From positions 1 to 64,000 of the forward strand of contig CAYFLK010000008.1 in NCBI GenBank assembly GCA_964344035.1: a stretch of 64,000 bases of DNA, written 5' to 3'. The number at the start of each line of letters is the position of its first letter. Positions within the stretch are counted from its first letter, which is position 1. Position numbers and translations under genes: made by a program. The notes below the pieces were generated by a model that did no database searches, was not told the origin of the DNA, and saw only the letters and a program-made list of their open reading frames with translations. Of this stretch, positions 16,993-25,977 are shown piece by piece. The stretch comes from UBA1014 sp964344035 (GTDB lineage Bacteria > SAR324 > NAC60-12).

Positions 16993-18195
16993 ATGAAAAA
17001 AGCGGAGTTTATCCAGCTGGAAAACCGCTACGGGGCACACAATTACCATCCTCTGGATGTGGTACTGACCCGTGGAGAAGGGGTCTGGGTCTGGGATAAC
17101 GATGGAAACAAATACCTGGACTGCCTGTCCGCCTATTCCGCGGTGAACCAGGGACACTGCCACCCGAAGATTGTGGAGACGCTGGTCCGCCAGGCACGCC
17201 GGTTGACCCTCACATCCCGAGCATTCCGCAACGATCAGCTTGCCGTTTTTTACCGGGAACTCTGTGAAATCACTGATTCGCACAAGGCGCTGCCGATGAA
17301 CAGCGGGGCGGAGGCCGTGGAAACAGTGATAAAAACCGTGCGGAAATGGGGTTGCGAGGTGAAGGGCATCCCGGAAAACGAGGCCGAAATCATCGTTTGC
17401 GACCACAATTTCCACGGACGCACGATCACGATCATCAGTTTCAGCACGGATTCCATTTCGCGTAAAGGTTTCGGACCCTTCACTCCCGGATTTCGCAGCA
17501 TACCTTTTGGAGACGGCATAGCACTGGAAACAGCGGTCACCGCCAACACGGTGGGTTTCCTGGTGGAGCCGGTCCAGGGGGAAGCAGGGGTGATCATCCC
17601 TCCTTCCGGTTATCTCAAGGAAGTGAAAGAAATCTGCGATAAACACCGCATCTTGTTGATCCTCGATGAAATCCAGACCGGACTCGGACGGACAGGCAAG
17701 ATGCTCGCGGAAGAGCATGAAGGCATCCAATCCGACCTGACGGTTATCGGCAAAGCGCTTTCCGGCGGGGTTTATCCTGTTTCCGCGGTACTCTCCAACA
17801 GCGAGGTGATGGATGTCCTGCACCCCGGGGAGCATGGAAGCACATTCGGGGGCAATCCCCTCGCCTGCGCCGTTGCCTGCACTGCTGTAAAAGTGCTTGT
17901 GGAGGAAGGCATGATTGAAAACTCCGCACGTATGGGTACGTATTTCCTCAAAGGCTTGAAAGAAATCCGTTCCGACATAATCCGCGAAGTACGAGGCAAG
18001 GGACTGCTGATCGGCATGGAATTACACCCCGGCACCGTCGGTGCACGAAAGGTTTGTGAACAATTAATGAAAAAGGGGCTGTTGTGCAAGGAAACCCATG
18101 ACAACATCATTCGCTTTGCACCACCATTGGTGATCAGCCGCGATATCATAGACTGGGCGTTGGAGAATATTGAAGAGACGATCAGCAGCATGTAG
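16993..18195 (+). CDS. rocD: ornithine aminotransferase (ornithine-oxo-acid transaminase)
   Basis: This PLP class-III aminotransferase transfers the delta-amino group of ornithine to 2-oxoglutarate to give glutamate semialdehyde, linking arginine/ornithine to proline and glutamate. The 400 residues match the family length. The N-terminal ENRYGAHNYHPLDVVL segment is characteristic of ornithine aminotransferases, with SGAEAVE (104-110), Asp225 in LILDEIQTG and the PLP lysine Lys254 in VIGKALSGG. A strong Shine-Dalgarno precedes the ATG. It appears monocistronic; the downstream exonuclease gene starts about 130 bp later. Confidence 0.93.
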   Translation: MKKAEFIQLENRYGAHNYHPLDVVLTRGEGVWVWDNDGNKYLDCLSAYSAVNQGHCHPKIVETLVRQARRLTLTSRAFRNDQLAVFYRELCEITDSHKALPMNSGAEAVETVIKTVRKWGCEVKGIPENEAEIIVCDHNFHGRTITIISFSTDSISRKGFGPFTPGFRSIPFGDGIALETAVTANTVGFLVEPVQGEAGVIIPPSGYLKEVKEICDKHRILLILDEIQTGLGRTGKMLAEEHEGIQSDLTVIGKALSGGVYPVSAVLSNSEVMDVLHPGEHGSTFGGNPLACAVACTAVKVLVEEGMIENSARMGTYFLKGLKEIRSDIIREVRGKGLLIGMELHPGTVGARKVCEQLMKKGLLCKETHDNIIRFAPPLVISRDIIDWALENIEETISSM

Positions 18196-18324
18196 TAGAG
18201 ACTCGTCCACAAATGTTATTCAGGATTGAAGCTTGATGCAATTTGCACTCAGACTTAGAATTACATTTGCATGAATCTCCAACATATTGGGTTTACAAAA
18301 ACACGACAACCACACTCTGTTTAG

Positions 18325-19179
18325 ATGTTCAAGAAACTGCTTCCCCAAGTTTGGGCATTTGATGTTGAATGGGTCCCCGATCCGGAAGCGGGGCGTGTGC
18401 TGCACCAGCTTTCTCCGGAGACCCCTGACCATGAAGTGATGCAGACCATGTGGCATGCGGGTGGGGCGAATAAAGACGAACCGATGCCTTTTTTGAAAAC
18501 CGTTTTGTGCCGAGTGGTTTCGATTGCGGCGGTATGCCGCACGCACAATGATGACGGTTCGGTAAAGCTGCATTTGACATCCCTGCCACACCACCCTGAT
18601 GATCCCAAGGAATGTGCGGAAGCAGAAATTATATCCAAGTTTCTCAACGCAATCGGAGACAAAAAACCGCAGTTGGTGGGATTCAACTCCCAGCGTTCTG
18701 ATTTGAAAATCCTGATCCAACGTGCGGTAGCGAAAGGGGTGCGGGCGCCCAAATTCGCCCGTCGTCCGGAAAAACCGTGGGAAGGCGTAGATTATTTCGA
18801 CAGCAAAAACAGCCAGTATCATGTTGATTTGCTTGAAATCCTCGGCGGTTATGGGAAATCAACTCCCTCCCTCCACGAAATGGCAAATGTATCCGGAATT
18901 CCCGGGAAACTCGGGTTTGACGGACATGAAGTCGCGCCATCGTGGCTTGAGGGCAGGCTGGGGGAAATCGTCAACTACAACGAATGCGACGCGCTGACAA
19001 CATACCTGATTTGGCTCAGGCTGGCGCATTTCGGGGGGTTCTACACTGCCTCAGAGTATGATGAGGAACAGGAAATGGTCCGAAACCTGCTGAGGACTGA
19101 GGGAGAGGCGCCGGGCAGGGAGCACCTGTGCGAATTTCTCGATGAATGGGACCGCCTCAGCGGCGGCTTGTCCGGATGA
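18325..19179 (+). CDS. predicted 3'-5' exonuclease, PolB-like
   Basis: This 284-residue DnaQ/RNase H-fold exonuclease is of the type related to the proofreading domain of family B polymerases. The catalytic acids can be traced: Asp13 and Glu15 in FDVEWVPD (ExoI), Asn121 to Asp126 in GFNSQRSD (ExoII), and Tyr218 to Asp222 in NYNECDA (ExoIII). There is no polymerase domain, so it acts alone in repair or nucleic-acid turnover. Converges with dut. Assignment to this exonuclease group rests on the motifs and total length. Confidence 0.85.
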   Translation: MFKKLLPQVWAFDVEWVPDPEAGRVLHQLSPETPDHEVMQTMWHAGGANKDEPMPFLKTVLCRVVSIAAVCRTHNDDGSVKLHLTSLPHHPDDPKECAEAEIISKFLNAIGDKKPQLVGFNSQRSDLKILIQRAVAKGVRAPKFARRPEKPWEGVDYFDSKNSQYHVDLLEILGGYGKSTPSLHEMANVSGIPGKLGFDGHEVAPSWLEGRLGEIVNYNECDALTTYLIWLRLAHFGGFYTASEYDEEQEMVRNLLRTEGEAPGREHLCEFLDEWDRLSGGLSG

Positions 19180-19237
19180 CGGCGACAAGTATAGTGACTT
19201 GTTAAAACTGGACCGGGGAGGAGTAAAAGCGGATTTA

Positions 19238-19702
19238 TCATCCGGTGCTCCCAAAACCCCCTTCCCCGCGTAGTGTTTCATCCAGCTTTTCGACAATCTC
19301 GATACGGCAGGGCTGGTAACGGCGCACCAGCATCTGCGCTATGCGCTTGCCGATCAGGGCCCGGCAAGCATCATCCGGGGAGCCCTTGCCGACATAGCGC
19401 AGGGGAACAAACACCCTTCCCCTGTAATCGGGATCGATAACGCCAAGGCTGTTTGCCATGATGAATTCGCTTTTGACAATGCTTGACCGGGGCGCCACTT
19501 CAACGTAAAAACCGGGGCTGATTTGCAGTGAAATGCCCGCGTCAAAAAAAAACACCACGCCGTGTTTCCGTTCATAAGCCATCGCGGTCAGGTCGATCCC
19601 AGCGTCGCTGGCATGACCTTTCCCCGGCACAGGCATACCCGGGTAGTGACAGCGGACTCTCATTACCGCATCTTCGGAGGTCATTGGCAGAGGTTCAATC
19701 AT
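19238..19702 (-). CDS. dut: deoxyuridine triphosphatase (dUTPase)
   Basis: This trimeric dUTPase hydrolyses dUTP to dUMP and pyrophosphate. The five motifs are present in order: SDAGIDL, APRSSI, GVIDPDYRG, RIAQM and RGEGGFGSTG. I place the start at the ATG at 19702, 154 residues, because AGGAG lies 7 nt upstream; the frame is open 21 codons further. Divergent from the unknown gene at 19799, with which it shares a promoter region of about 96 bp. Confidence 0.95.
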   Translation of the reverse strand: MIEPLPMTSEDAVMRVRCHYPGMPVPGKGHASDAGIDLTAMAYERKHGVVFFFDAGISLQISPGFYVEVAPRSSIVKSEFIMANSLGVIDPDYRGRVFVPLRYVGKGSPDDACRALIGKRIAQMLVRRYQPCRIEIVEKLDETLRGEGGFGSTG

Positions 19703-19798
19703 GTTTAGCTCCTGGGCCTGTAGTTTGTGAAATTCATTTTGGATTTTTTCGCTTTTAGTGAACAAACTACCCTACCGAACTCATTGTAAAGCACAAGC

Positions 19799-21109
19799 AT
19801 GGACGCGGCAGTTTCCTCGATTGACAAGTTGCGTGAACGCCTGGTGGAACTGGGCCGCAAGGAAATGGCCCATGTAATCCACCGGCATTGGAACACCCCC
19901 CTGGGTGATTACGCCGAAAAACTCTGGGAAGGACCCCTCAACCGTCCACACATTGAACCGGAGTTGACGGAAGCGTTCCTTGAGGAATTCAGGCGGGTGG
20001 GGTATCCCGCGGACGATACACGAAGATGGATGGATTCGCTCGAAACCACACGCGTTTTGCAGACAGCGACCCACCTCACCGCAACCGAGGGTCCCACATT
20101 CCTGGCGATCCATCACCTTGCCTTGATGGGAATGCCAGCCGAAAAAACATACCTGGTCGGCTCATATTCTGCAATTCCGTTTGCCAATGCAGCCTGGTCC
20201 GGATGTCTGAATTTGAACGCGAGGTTTCCCCTTGAAGCGGTGGTTGAAGAAAACGCTCCAGGGTTTGCGGAACTCAGGCGCGCGGATCTCAACCGGGAAC
20301 AAGATTCGGGAGAACGGAGGGTTTCGTTGATTCCGGGAAACCTGCGGGAGGCACGGGTCTATCGCAATCTCATTCCGGAAAAACTGGAAAGGTTGCTGCC
20401 CTTTTTGAAACCCTCTCTCCTGCAATGTGTACCGGATGCGCAAACAGGAAATTCCTTCACGGCATGGGCATCACGTTTCTGCCGTGAGCAGATGAGGTTG
20501 TTATATCCGCAATACTCAATAGTTTATTTCGACTTGAACGAAGTGATCCGCGCATACCTGCTAAGGGTCCTTGCCCAAAGTACGCACCCAGTCAGCAGGA
20601 CCCTGCTGGAACCAGGGAAGCGCGAGAAAGTACTGGATGTTTTCGGAATAGAAACCCCGATTTTCACCATCCCGCTACGCACCAAAAACCGTGAGCGTTC
20701 TGTTCCTGTTTACATACACGGGGATAGAATCGTTGCACAAAACTACTCTATTCCACTCAATGCCGAAACCCTGTCAGCGGCACTGGAAAACGGAACGCTG
20801 TGTCCCGGGCTTTTTCTGACATTCACAATCCTCAGTTTCATCAACGGTCTGACCTGCATAGGAAGTTTTGAACAGATCGAATACCTTTCCCGATTTCAAA
20901 CGCAGTGGCTGCAATTGAATTTGCTCGACCAGGATGTGGTGAGCAAAGTAAACCCGCGCGCTTTTTGCTGTGGCAGAAGAGTAGATGTTTCCGGAGAAAC
21001 CGTGCATCCTCTCGACTTGCTGCTCGGCTGGTCTCCGGAATTCCCGGAACTGAAAACGCTTGGTGATTTACTGCAACCGCTCTTGCCCAGACTTGGTGTT
21101 TCCATCTGA
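19799..21109 (+). CDS. hypothetical protein, family not recognised
   Basis: This 436-residue protein is not one I recognise. It has no signal peptide and no obvious membrane segments apart from a hydrophobic stretch near residues 337-352 (GLFLTFTILSFINGLT). The N-terminal 45 residues look helical and charged. Near the C-terminus AFCCGRR is followed by VDVSGETVHPLDLLLGWSPEF. Codon usage and the long uninterrupted frame support a real gene. It starts 96 bp from divergent dut and stands alone, followed by about 190 bp before nuoM. No function is proposed. Confidence 0.75.
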   Translation: MDAAVSSIDKLRERLVELGRKEMAHVIHRHWNTPLGDYAEKLWEGPLNRPHIEPELTEAFLEEFRRVGYPADDTRRWMDSLETTRVLQTATHLTATEGPTFLAIHHLALMGMPAEKTYLVGSYSAIPFANAAWSGCLNLNARFPLEAVVEENAPGFAELRRADLNREQDSGERRVSLIPGNLREARVYRNLIPEKLERLLPFLKPSLLQCVPDAQTGNSFTAWASRFCREQMRLLYPQYSIVYFDLNEVIRAYLLRVLAQSTHPVSRTLLEPGKREKVLDVFGIETPIFTIPLRTKNRERSVPVYIHGDRIVAQNYSIPLNAETLSAALENGTLCPGLFLTFTILSFINGLTCIGSFEQIEYLSRFQTQWLQLNLLDQDVVSKVNPRAFCCGRRVDVSGETVHPLDLLLGWSPEFPELKTLGDLLQPLLPRLGVSI

Positions 21110-21301
21110 GAACAGTGCTCGGTAGTCAGGGGCCAATAACCGGATTATAAACTCACACAATTGCTGTTCACCGGTAACCTGCGCAAATTGTACACCTCAC
21201 GGGTTAAATCCATCGGCAATTAATCTTGCCATCGGTTGCAGTTGTTCAGCATAATGTTAGTTTTGCTTTATGAAAAATAATCCCCTCGCCAGGACTCGTT
21301 A

Positions 21302-22885
21302 ATGCAGCCCGCAGATTATCCGATTCTCTCTCTTATCATCTTTTCCCCAGTCATCGGTATCGCGCTCGCGGGTGTTTTTCGGGATTCCGGAAACGGCATC
21401 CCGGCGAAGGTATCCGCAATATTCAGCAGCGGAATCACATTTCTGCTGAGCCTCGTCCTTTGGTTCAGGTTTGATTCTGAATACGAGGGGATTCAGCTGG
21501 TGGAAAGAACATCCTGGATCCCCCAGTTCAGCATCGAGTATTTTCTCGGGCTGGATGGGCTGAACCTGTTCTTTCTGTTGATCATCACCTTCATCACTCC
21601 CTTGACCCTGCTCGGTTCGTGGAGACTGGAAAAGCGCAACTGGCAGTTTCAGATTCAGATGCTGCTGCTGGAAATCGGCATGCTGGGTTGTTTCGCGGCA
21701 TTTGACGTGGTGCTTTTTTATGTGTTCTTCGAGGTGATGCTGGTGCCGATGTACCTGCTGATCGGCATCTGGGGCGGAGCCAACCGGCTCTACGCCACGA
21801 TGAAGTTTGTGATCTATACAATGGTCGGTTCGCTGCTGATGCTTGTGGCCCTGCTTTACACCGCCTTCATATACCGGGATTTGCATGGAAGCTGGTCCTT
21901 CAATATCCTTGACTGGTACGGAATGGCGATCCCGGCGGAAACCCAAACCTGGTTGTTCCTTGGTTTCGCGGTCGCGTTCGCGGTGAAGATCCCGCTGTTT
22001 CCATTTCATACATGGCTTCCGGACGCGCACTACGAAGCGCCGACCGCCGGTTCCGTGCAACTGGCCGCGGTGCTGCTGAAATTCGGACCGTACGGATTTC
22101 TGCGCTTTGCCATGCCGGTGTTTCCCGCCGCGGTTTATGAACTTACCCCGCTTTTCATCGTCCTCTCCCTGATAGGCATTATTTACGGCGGGCTGGTCGC
22201 CATGGTGCAGAAGCAGATCAAGCGCCTGATTGCTTATTCGTCCGTTGCCCACATGGGCTATATCGTCCTCGGGCTGTTCGCTTTGAACACGCAGGGCATT
22301 TACGGCGGCTGGATACAGATGATCAACCACGCAATCGTAACCGGAGCACTGTTCCTCGTAGTCGGAATGATATACGAACGAACGCATACCCAGGAAATCG
22401 TCGATTACGGCGGGGTGATCCATACCATGCCGCTATTTTCCACCTTCCTGATCTTCTTCTCCCTGGCATCGATCGGACTCCCCGGGCTGAACGGATTCGT
22501 TGGTGAAGTGCTGGCCATGATCGGCGCGGCGAGGGTGAATATCTGGTATGGCATCATCGCCGCGGCGGGAGTAATCATCGCCGCCATCTACATGCTCTGG
22601 ATGGTGCAGCGCGTACTCTTCGGTCCGCTGGTGAAGGACCTTGTCAAGGGGCTCAACGACTTGACCCTGCGTGAAGTAGTTGTCCTGGTTCCTCTTGCCT
22701 TCTGGTCAGTCTATCTCGGGGTCTACCCGCAGACCTTTTTCAACCGCATTGAAACCAGCGTCAGCCGCTACATTAAACAGGTGAAATCCAACGAACCACG
22801 TTTTGCCCTGGATCAGTCCGAACAAGGCGGACTTGACGCCCTGCTCAGTTGGAACCTCCGCAGCGTAAATAAAGCGTCTTGGTAA
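21302..22885 (+). CDS. nuoM: NADH-quinone oxidoreductase subunit M (orphan)
   Basis: This antiporter-like membrane subunit of complex I has 527 residues and about 14 predicted transmembrane helices. Key proton-path residues are kept: Glu144 in FFEVMLVPMY, Lys229 in VKIPLFPFHTWLPDAH, and Lys260 in LLKFGPYG, matching E. coli Glu144, Lys234 and Lys265. No other nuo gene lies in the window; the neighbours are an unknown protein and a GNAT. It may be a dispersed copy, or part of a split nuo set. Mrp-type antiporter subunits are relatives, but the sequence reads as NuoM. Confidence 0.9.
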   Translation: MQPADYPILSLIIFSPVIGIALAGVFRDSGNGIPAKVSAIFSSGITFLLSLVLWFRFDSEYEGIQLVERTSWIPQFSIEYFLGLDGLNLFFLLIITFITPLTLLGSWRLEKRNWQFQIQMLLLEIGMLGCFAAFDVVLFYVFFEVMLVPMYLLIGIWGGANRLYATMKFVIYTMVGSLLMLVALLYTAFIYRDLHGSWSFNILDWYGMAIPAETQTWLFLGFAVAFAVKIPLFPFHTWLPDAHYEAPTAGSVQLAAVLLKFGPYGFLRFAMPVFPAAVYELTPLFIVLSLIGIIYGGLVAMVQKQIKRLIAYSSVAHMGYIVLGLFALNTQGIYGGWIQMINHAIVTGALFLVVGMIYERTHTQEIVDYGGVIHTMPLFSTFLIFFSLASIGLPGLNGFVGEVLAMIGAARVNIWYGIIAAAGVIIAAIYMLWMVQRVLFGPLVKDLVKGLNDLTLREVVVLVPLAFWSVYLGVYPQTFFNRIETSVSRYIKQVKSNEPRFALDQSEQGGLDALLSWNLRSVNKASW

Positions 22886-22889
22886 GACG
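22875..22889 (+). terminator. small hairpin at the nuoM stop codon
   Basis: CGTCTT-GGT-AAGACG forms a 6-bp stem spanning the nuoM TAA, followed 6 nt later by GGGTTTTAG. It is weak as a terminator. Confidence 0.35.
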
Positions 22890-23147
22890 TATGGGTTTTA
22901 GAAAACCTGGTGTACCAACTTGTATGGCAGAGTAGATTGCGCCTGCAGGTAGGTGCTGCTCAGAAAGACCTTGCTGACGGTTCCGTTTGCCTTGATAGAT
23001 TTACCCGTCAAAAAGTCCCTTCAATTCTTCCCTTTAGAACTGCAAATCCAGGTTGGCCGCAGAACCTCCATTGAATTGAGGATCCTGATCAAGGTTCAAG
23101 CAGTAGATTTTGTTTCAGAGAAACTGAACATAGCAGTATAAAACAGA

Positions 23148-23651
23148 ATGCTGATCCGTGACGAAAAAGAAATTGACCGGAAGGCTGTTCATGCAGTAAA
23201 CACAGCAGCATTCGAGCGTGAAACCGAGGCTGACCTGGTTGATTTGCTGAGAGTAAATACTGAACCGCTTGTATCGCTGGTGGCCAAGAACAATGGAGAT
23301 ATTGTAGGTCATATCCTGTTTTCTCAAGTCCGGTTAACGGGACATCCGGATGTTATGATAATGGGGTTGGGGCCAATGGCCGTTACACCTGAATTTCAAC
23401 GAAAAGGAATCGGCACTGAGCTTGTAAAGACCGGGCTTGAGGGGTGTAAACAATTGGGGGCCGGCGCAGTTGTGGTGCTTGGACATCCACAGTATTACCC
23501 GCGGTTCGGGTTTAAAACCTCTTCAGCCTTCGGAATTGGGTGTGAATATGAGGTTTCAGAGGATGCTTTTATGGCATTGGAACTTTTGCCTGACTATCTT
23601 CAAGGGAAGTCAGGCATCATTAAATACCATGAAATTTTCAGCAGCGTGTAA
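23148..23651 (+). CDS. GNAT-family N-acetyltransferase
   Basis: This 167-residue acetyltransferase has the acetyl-CoA motif QRKGIGTELV and the preceding strand GLGPMAVTPEF, followed by VVVLGHPQYYPRFGFKTSSAFGI, typical of the YhbS-like group of predicted acyltransferases. The substrate cannot be predicted. It lies 262 bp after nuoM in more A+T-rich DNA, and upstream of the convergent tRNA-Ser gene. Confidence 0.88.
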   Translation: MLIRDEKEIDRKAVHAVNTAAFERETEADLVDLLRVNTEPLVSLVAKNNGDIVGHILFSQVRLTGHPDVMIMGLGPMAVTPEFQRKGIGTELVKTGLEGCKQLGAGAVVVLGHPQYYPRFGFKTSSAFGIGCEYEVSEDAFMALELLPDYLQGKSGIIKYHEIFSSV

Positions 23652-23745
23652 TAAATCAAATGCTACCCGAAAGCAACCGAGGATCAGGTTAGGGGGATCT
23701 ACTGCAGGTATAAAAATGGGGGGACTCTTATAAGTTAAGCAGGGT

Positions 23746-23835
23746 TGGCGGAGAGAGAGGGATTCGAACCCCCGGTACGCGTGAACGTACAATAGATTTC
23801 GAGTCTACCGCCTTCGACCACTCGGCCATCTCTCC
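23746..23835 (-). tRNA. tRNA-Ser (anticodon CGA)
   Basis: A 90-nt type II tRNA: acceptor stem GGAGAGA/TCTCTCC, D-arm, anticodon loop CTCGAAA giving anticodon CGA (reads UCG), a long variable arm, T-arm GGGGGTTCGAATCCCCC, discriminator G and an encoded CCA at the 3' end. The long variable arm and loop sequence are diagnostic of serine. Confidence 0.96.
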
Positions 23836-23856
23836 GCGGTATTGGACCGGGTCTTT

Positions 23857-24285
23857 TTAGAAACCTTTACTCAACGCAAGGTAGATCATCACCGTGGAAA
23901 CGCAGAAGATGCCGATATGTACGGAAATCGCGAGCGGTTTCGGTGAGTTATCGTGGTTAATCTGTCTCCAGTTCAGAAATCCGAAGGCGACCAGCAGCGC
24001 CAGAAACAATAGCTTCCACAACAGCCAGTTGTTGCCTTCAGAGGAGAATCGCTCCTGCACCATTGCCAGGATAAGTCCTGTCGCCAGTGTCACCACCAGG
24101 ACAGGGTAGTAAATAAATAGATAAATCCTGCGTTGAATCCACCTGGCCCCTTCCATCAGCCCAGGTTCAGACATCCGTATCCGAAAGATCACCACCAGGG
24201 ACTGGACAAACAATACTCCGACAACGATAGAAACCCCGGTCACATGAAGTGTCAGGAGTACATGATACATATTAGGCAGAGACAT
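23857..24285 (-). CDS. small four-helix membrane protein
   Basis: This 142-residue protein has four hydrophobic segments, at about 7-32, 54-76, 87-105 and 119-138. The order and motifs, such as RRIYLFIYYPVLVVTLATG and WLLWKLLFLALL, recall HemJ/CopD/DUF2269-like four-helix membrane proteins, some of which handle heme or copper. No conserved cofactor ligand is certain beyond His14 and His133. It follows tRNA-Ser on the same strand with an interval of about 20 bp on the tRNA's 5' side. Family assignment is tentative. Confidence 0.65.
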   Translation of the reverse strand: MSLPNMYHVLLTLHVTGVSIVVGVLFVQSLVVIFRIRMSEPGLMEGARWIQRRIYLFIYYPVLVVTLATGLILAMVQERFSSEGNNWLLWKLLFLALLVAFGFLNWRQINHDNSPKPLAISVHIGIFCVSTVMIYLALSKGF

Positions 24286-24561
24286 TGTCGAGTATTACAA
24301 AACCCCTTTGTGCAACTGCAAAGTATAGCGGCCAACCAGGGTTTTCGCAAAAAAAACGAGATGGGGGCTTTTGCGTTTTGTAAAATTCAGTAAAATAGAA
24401 TGTTATTTAACATCAGCTGACCAGAGCAGTTCATAATTAACCAGCAAAGCGTGAAATACGTGTTCGACGAGAAACTCTGAGTTGCATTCAGCTCATGTCA
24501 CTCTGTGAATCAGTCATGTATAATCATGGTTGACTACCCACACTCACCAAACAGGAAGACA

Positions 24562-24750
24562 ATGAAAAAACCGAAAAAACGATTCCCCAGACGTGAACTT
24601 AAATCCTGGCTGCGGCATCGCAGCCGATGGGATCACCGGGACTGGGAAGATCTCCTACACACCCTGGCACACCAGGGATTTGGAGAATGGACCGGAAATC
24701 CGGCGGGCCAGGACCAGATTGGCCTGTACCTTGAAACCAACCGACGTTGA
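24562..24750 (+). CDS. small basic conserved-looking hypothetical protein
   Basis: This 62-residue protein is rich in Lys, Arg, His and Trp; it starts MKKPKKRFPRRELKSWL and contains SRWDHRDWEDLLHTL. I choose the ATG at 24562 because AGGAAG lies just upstream; the frame is open for 19 more codons. It ends 9 bp before moeA and may be co-transcribed with it. I do not recognise the family. The basic N-terminus would suit nucleic-acid or membrane-surface binding. Confidence 0.6.
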   Translation: MKKPKKRFPRRELKSWLRHRSRWDHRDWEDLLHTLAHQGFGEWTGNPAGQDQIGLYLETNRR

Positions 24751-24759
24751 AACCATACC

Positions 24760-25977
24760 ATGTTGAGTTATCAGGCAGGCAAGGACTGGGTCCTGGAAAG
24801 CGTGAGCCCCCTCCCCGTTGAAACCAGAGTTTTGAACGAAAGTTTCGGATACGCGCTTGCCGAGGCTGTCAAAACGCCTCATCCGATGCCCCTGTTCGAC
24901 AATTCCGCGGTTGACGGATACGCGGTCCGCGCCGAGGATCTGCAAAGCTGTTCCTCGGAAACCCCTGTTCATTTGCAAAACCTGGGGTATCTATACGCAG
25001 GCAATCCTGAGTCTTTCCAGCTAGAACACGGACAGTGCGTGCAAATTGCAACCGGCGCGCCGGTTCCCGCAAGCGCGGATTCAGTGGTGATGAAGGAAGA
25101 TGTCAGGGTCAACGCCACTGAGATTCATTTTCAAGTGCCCATCCAGGCGGGCGAAAACGTGCGCTACCGAGGTGAAGACCTGGCGGAGGGCCTGACTTCG
25201 CTTCCCAGCGGCATCGTAATCGGTTCGGCACAACTCGCGTTTCTGGCCACTTTCGGGTTTGCGGAAGTGAAAGTGCATCGCAAACCGCGGGTGAGCATCA
25301 TTTCAACCGGCAACGAACTGGTGGACGTCGATGAAACCCCTCGCGCCGGGCAAATCAGGGAATCCAACCGCTTCATGCTCGAAGGCCTGGTCCGTGAAGC
25401 AGGCTGTGACATCGCGCAGGTAAGCATGGTTCCCGATGATCCGGAACAGTTAACCGCGGTGTTCAAAAAGGCGCTGGAAGCAGACGTTTTGCTCGTCTCC
25501 GGGGGGATGTCGGTTGGAGAACATGATTTTGCCAAACCGCTGCTTAAGGAACTCGGAGTCAAGGAAATCTTCTGGAAAGTAAGCGTCAAGCCCGGAAAAC
25601 CGCTTTTTTTCGGCAAACATGATGAGACTGTGGTGTTCGGGCTGCCGGGCAACCCGGCATCGAGTTACGTCATTTTCATGGAGTTCGCCCATCCAGCCCT
25701 GCGCAAACTGCGCGGCTGCAGGATCCTTGAGTCTCCGTTTGTCGAAGCAGAACTGACTGAACCGCTGCCGAGGGGCATCAGCCGCCTGCACCTGATGCGC
25801 GGGCAGCTTAGCGCATCCGGCAAGCAGTACCAGGTCCGGCCCCTGCCGTTTCAGGGTTCCCACAGCATCGGTTCCCTGGTTGACGCGAATGCGCTGATCT
25901 GGATTGAGGCCCATGCCCCGGAACTGCCGACGGGTGAAAGGGTGAAGGTCCGCCCGCTGATAAATGAAATCCCCTGA
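24760..25977 (+). CDS. moeA: molybdopterin molybdenumtransferase
   Basis: MoeA inserts molybdate into adenylylated molybdopterin, the last step of Mo-cofactor synthesis. The 405 residues show NSAVDGYAVRAED (48-60), ISTGNELVDVDE, SGGMSVGEHDF (247-257) and GLPGNPASSYVIF, all family hallmarks. It supplies the cofactor needed by molybdoenzymes such as HcrCAB, although it sits 20 kb away. Its stop overlaps the lpxD start by one base (TGATG), so the two are coupled although functionally unrelated. Confidence 0.95.
   Translation: MLSYQAGKDWVLESVSPLPVETRVLNESFGYALAEAVKTPHPMPLFDNSAVDGYAVRAEDLQSCSSETPVHLQNLGYLYAGNPESFQLEHGQCVQIATGAPVPASADSVVMKEDVRVNATEIHFQVPIQAGENVRYRGEDLAEGLTSLPSGIVIGSAQLAFLATFGFAEVKVHRKPRVSIISTGNELVDVDETPRAGQIRESNRFMLEGLVREAGCDIAQVSMVPDDPEQLTAVFKKALEADVLLVSGGMSVGEHDFAKPLLKELGVKEIFWKVSVKPGKPLFFGKHDETVVFGLPGNPASSYVIFMEFAHPALRKLRGCRILESPFVEAELTEPLPRGISRLHLMRGQLSASGKQYQVRPLPFQGSHSIGSLVDANALIWIEAHAPELPTGERVKVRPLINEIP

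Noticed and set aside
16873..17835. 320-codon minus-strand open frame
   Set aside because: Antisense to rocD, which has the full set of aminotransferase motifs.
21299..22423. 374-codon minus-strand open frame
   Set aside because: It is the antisense shadow of nuoM: His/Gln/Arg-rich, low-complexity, with no motif.
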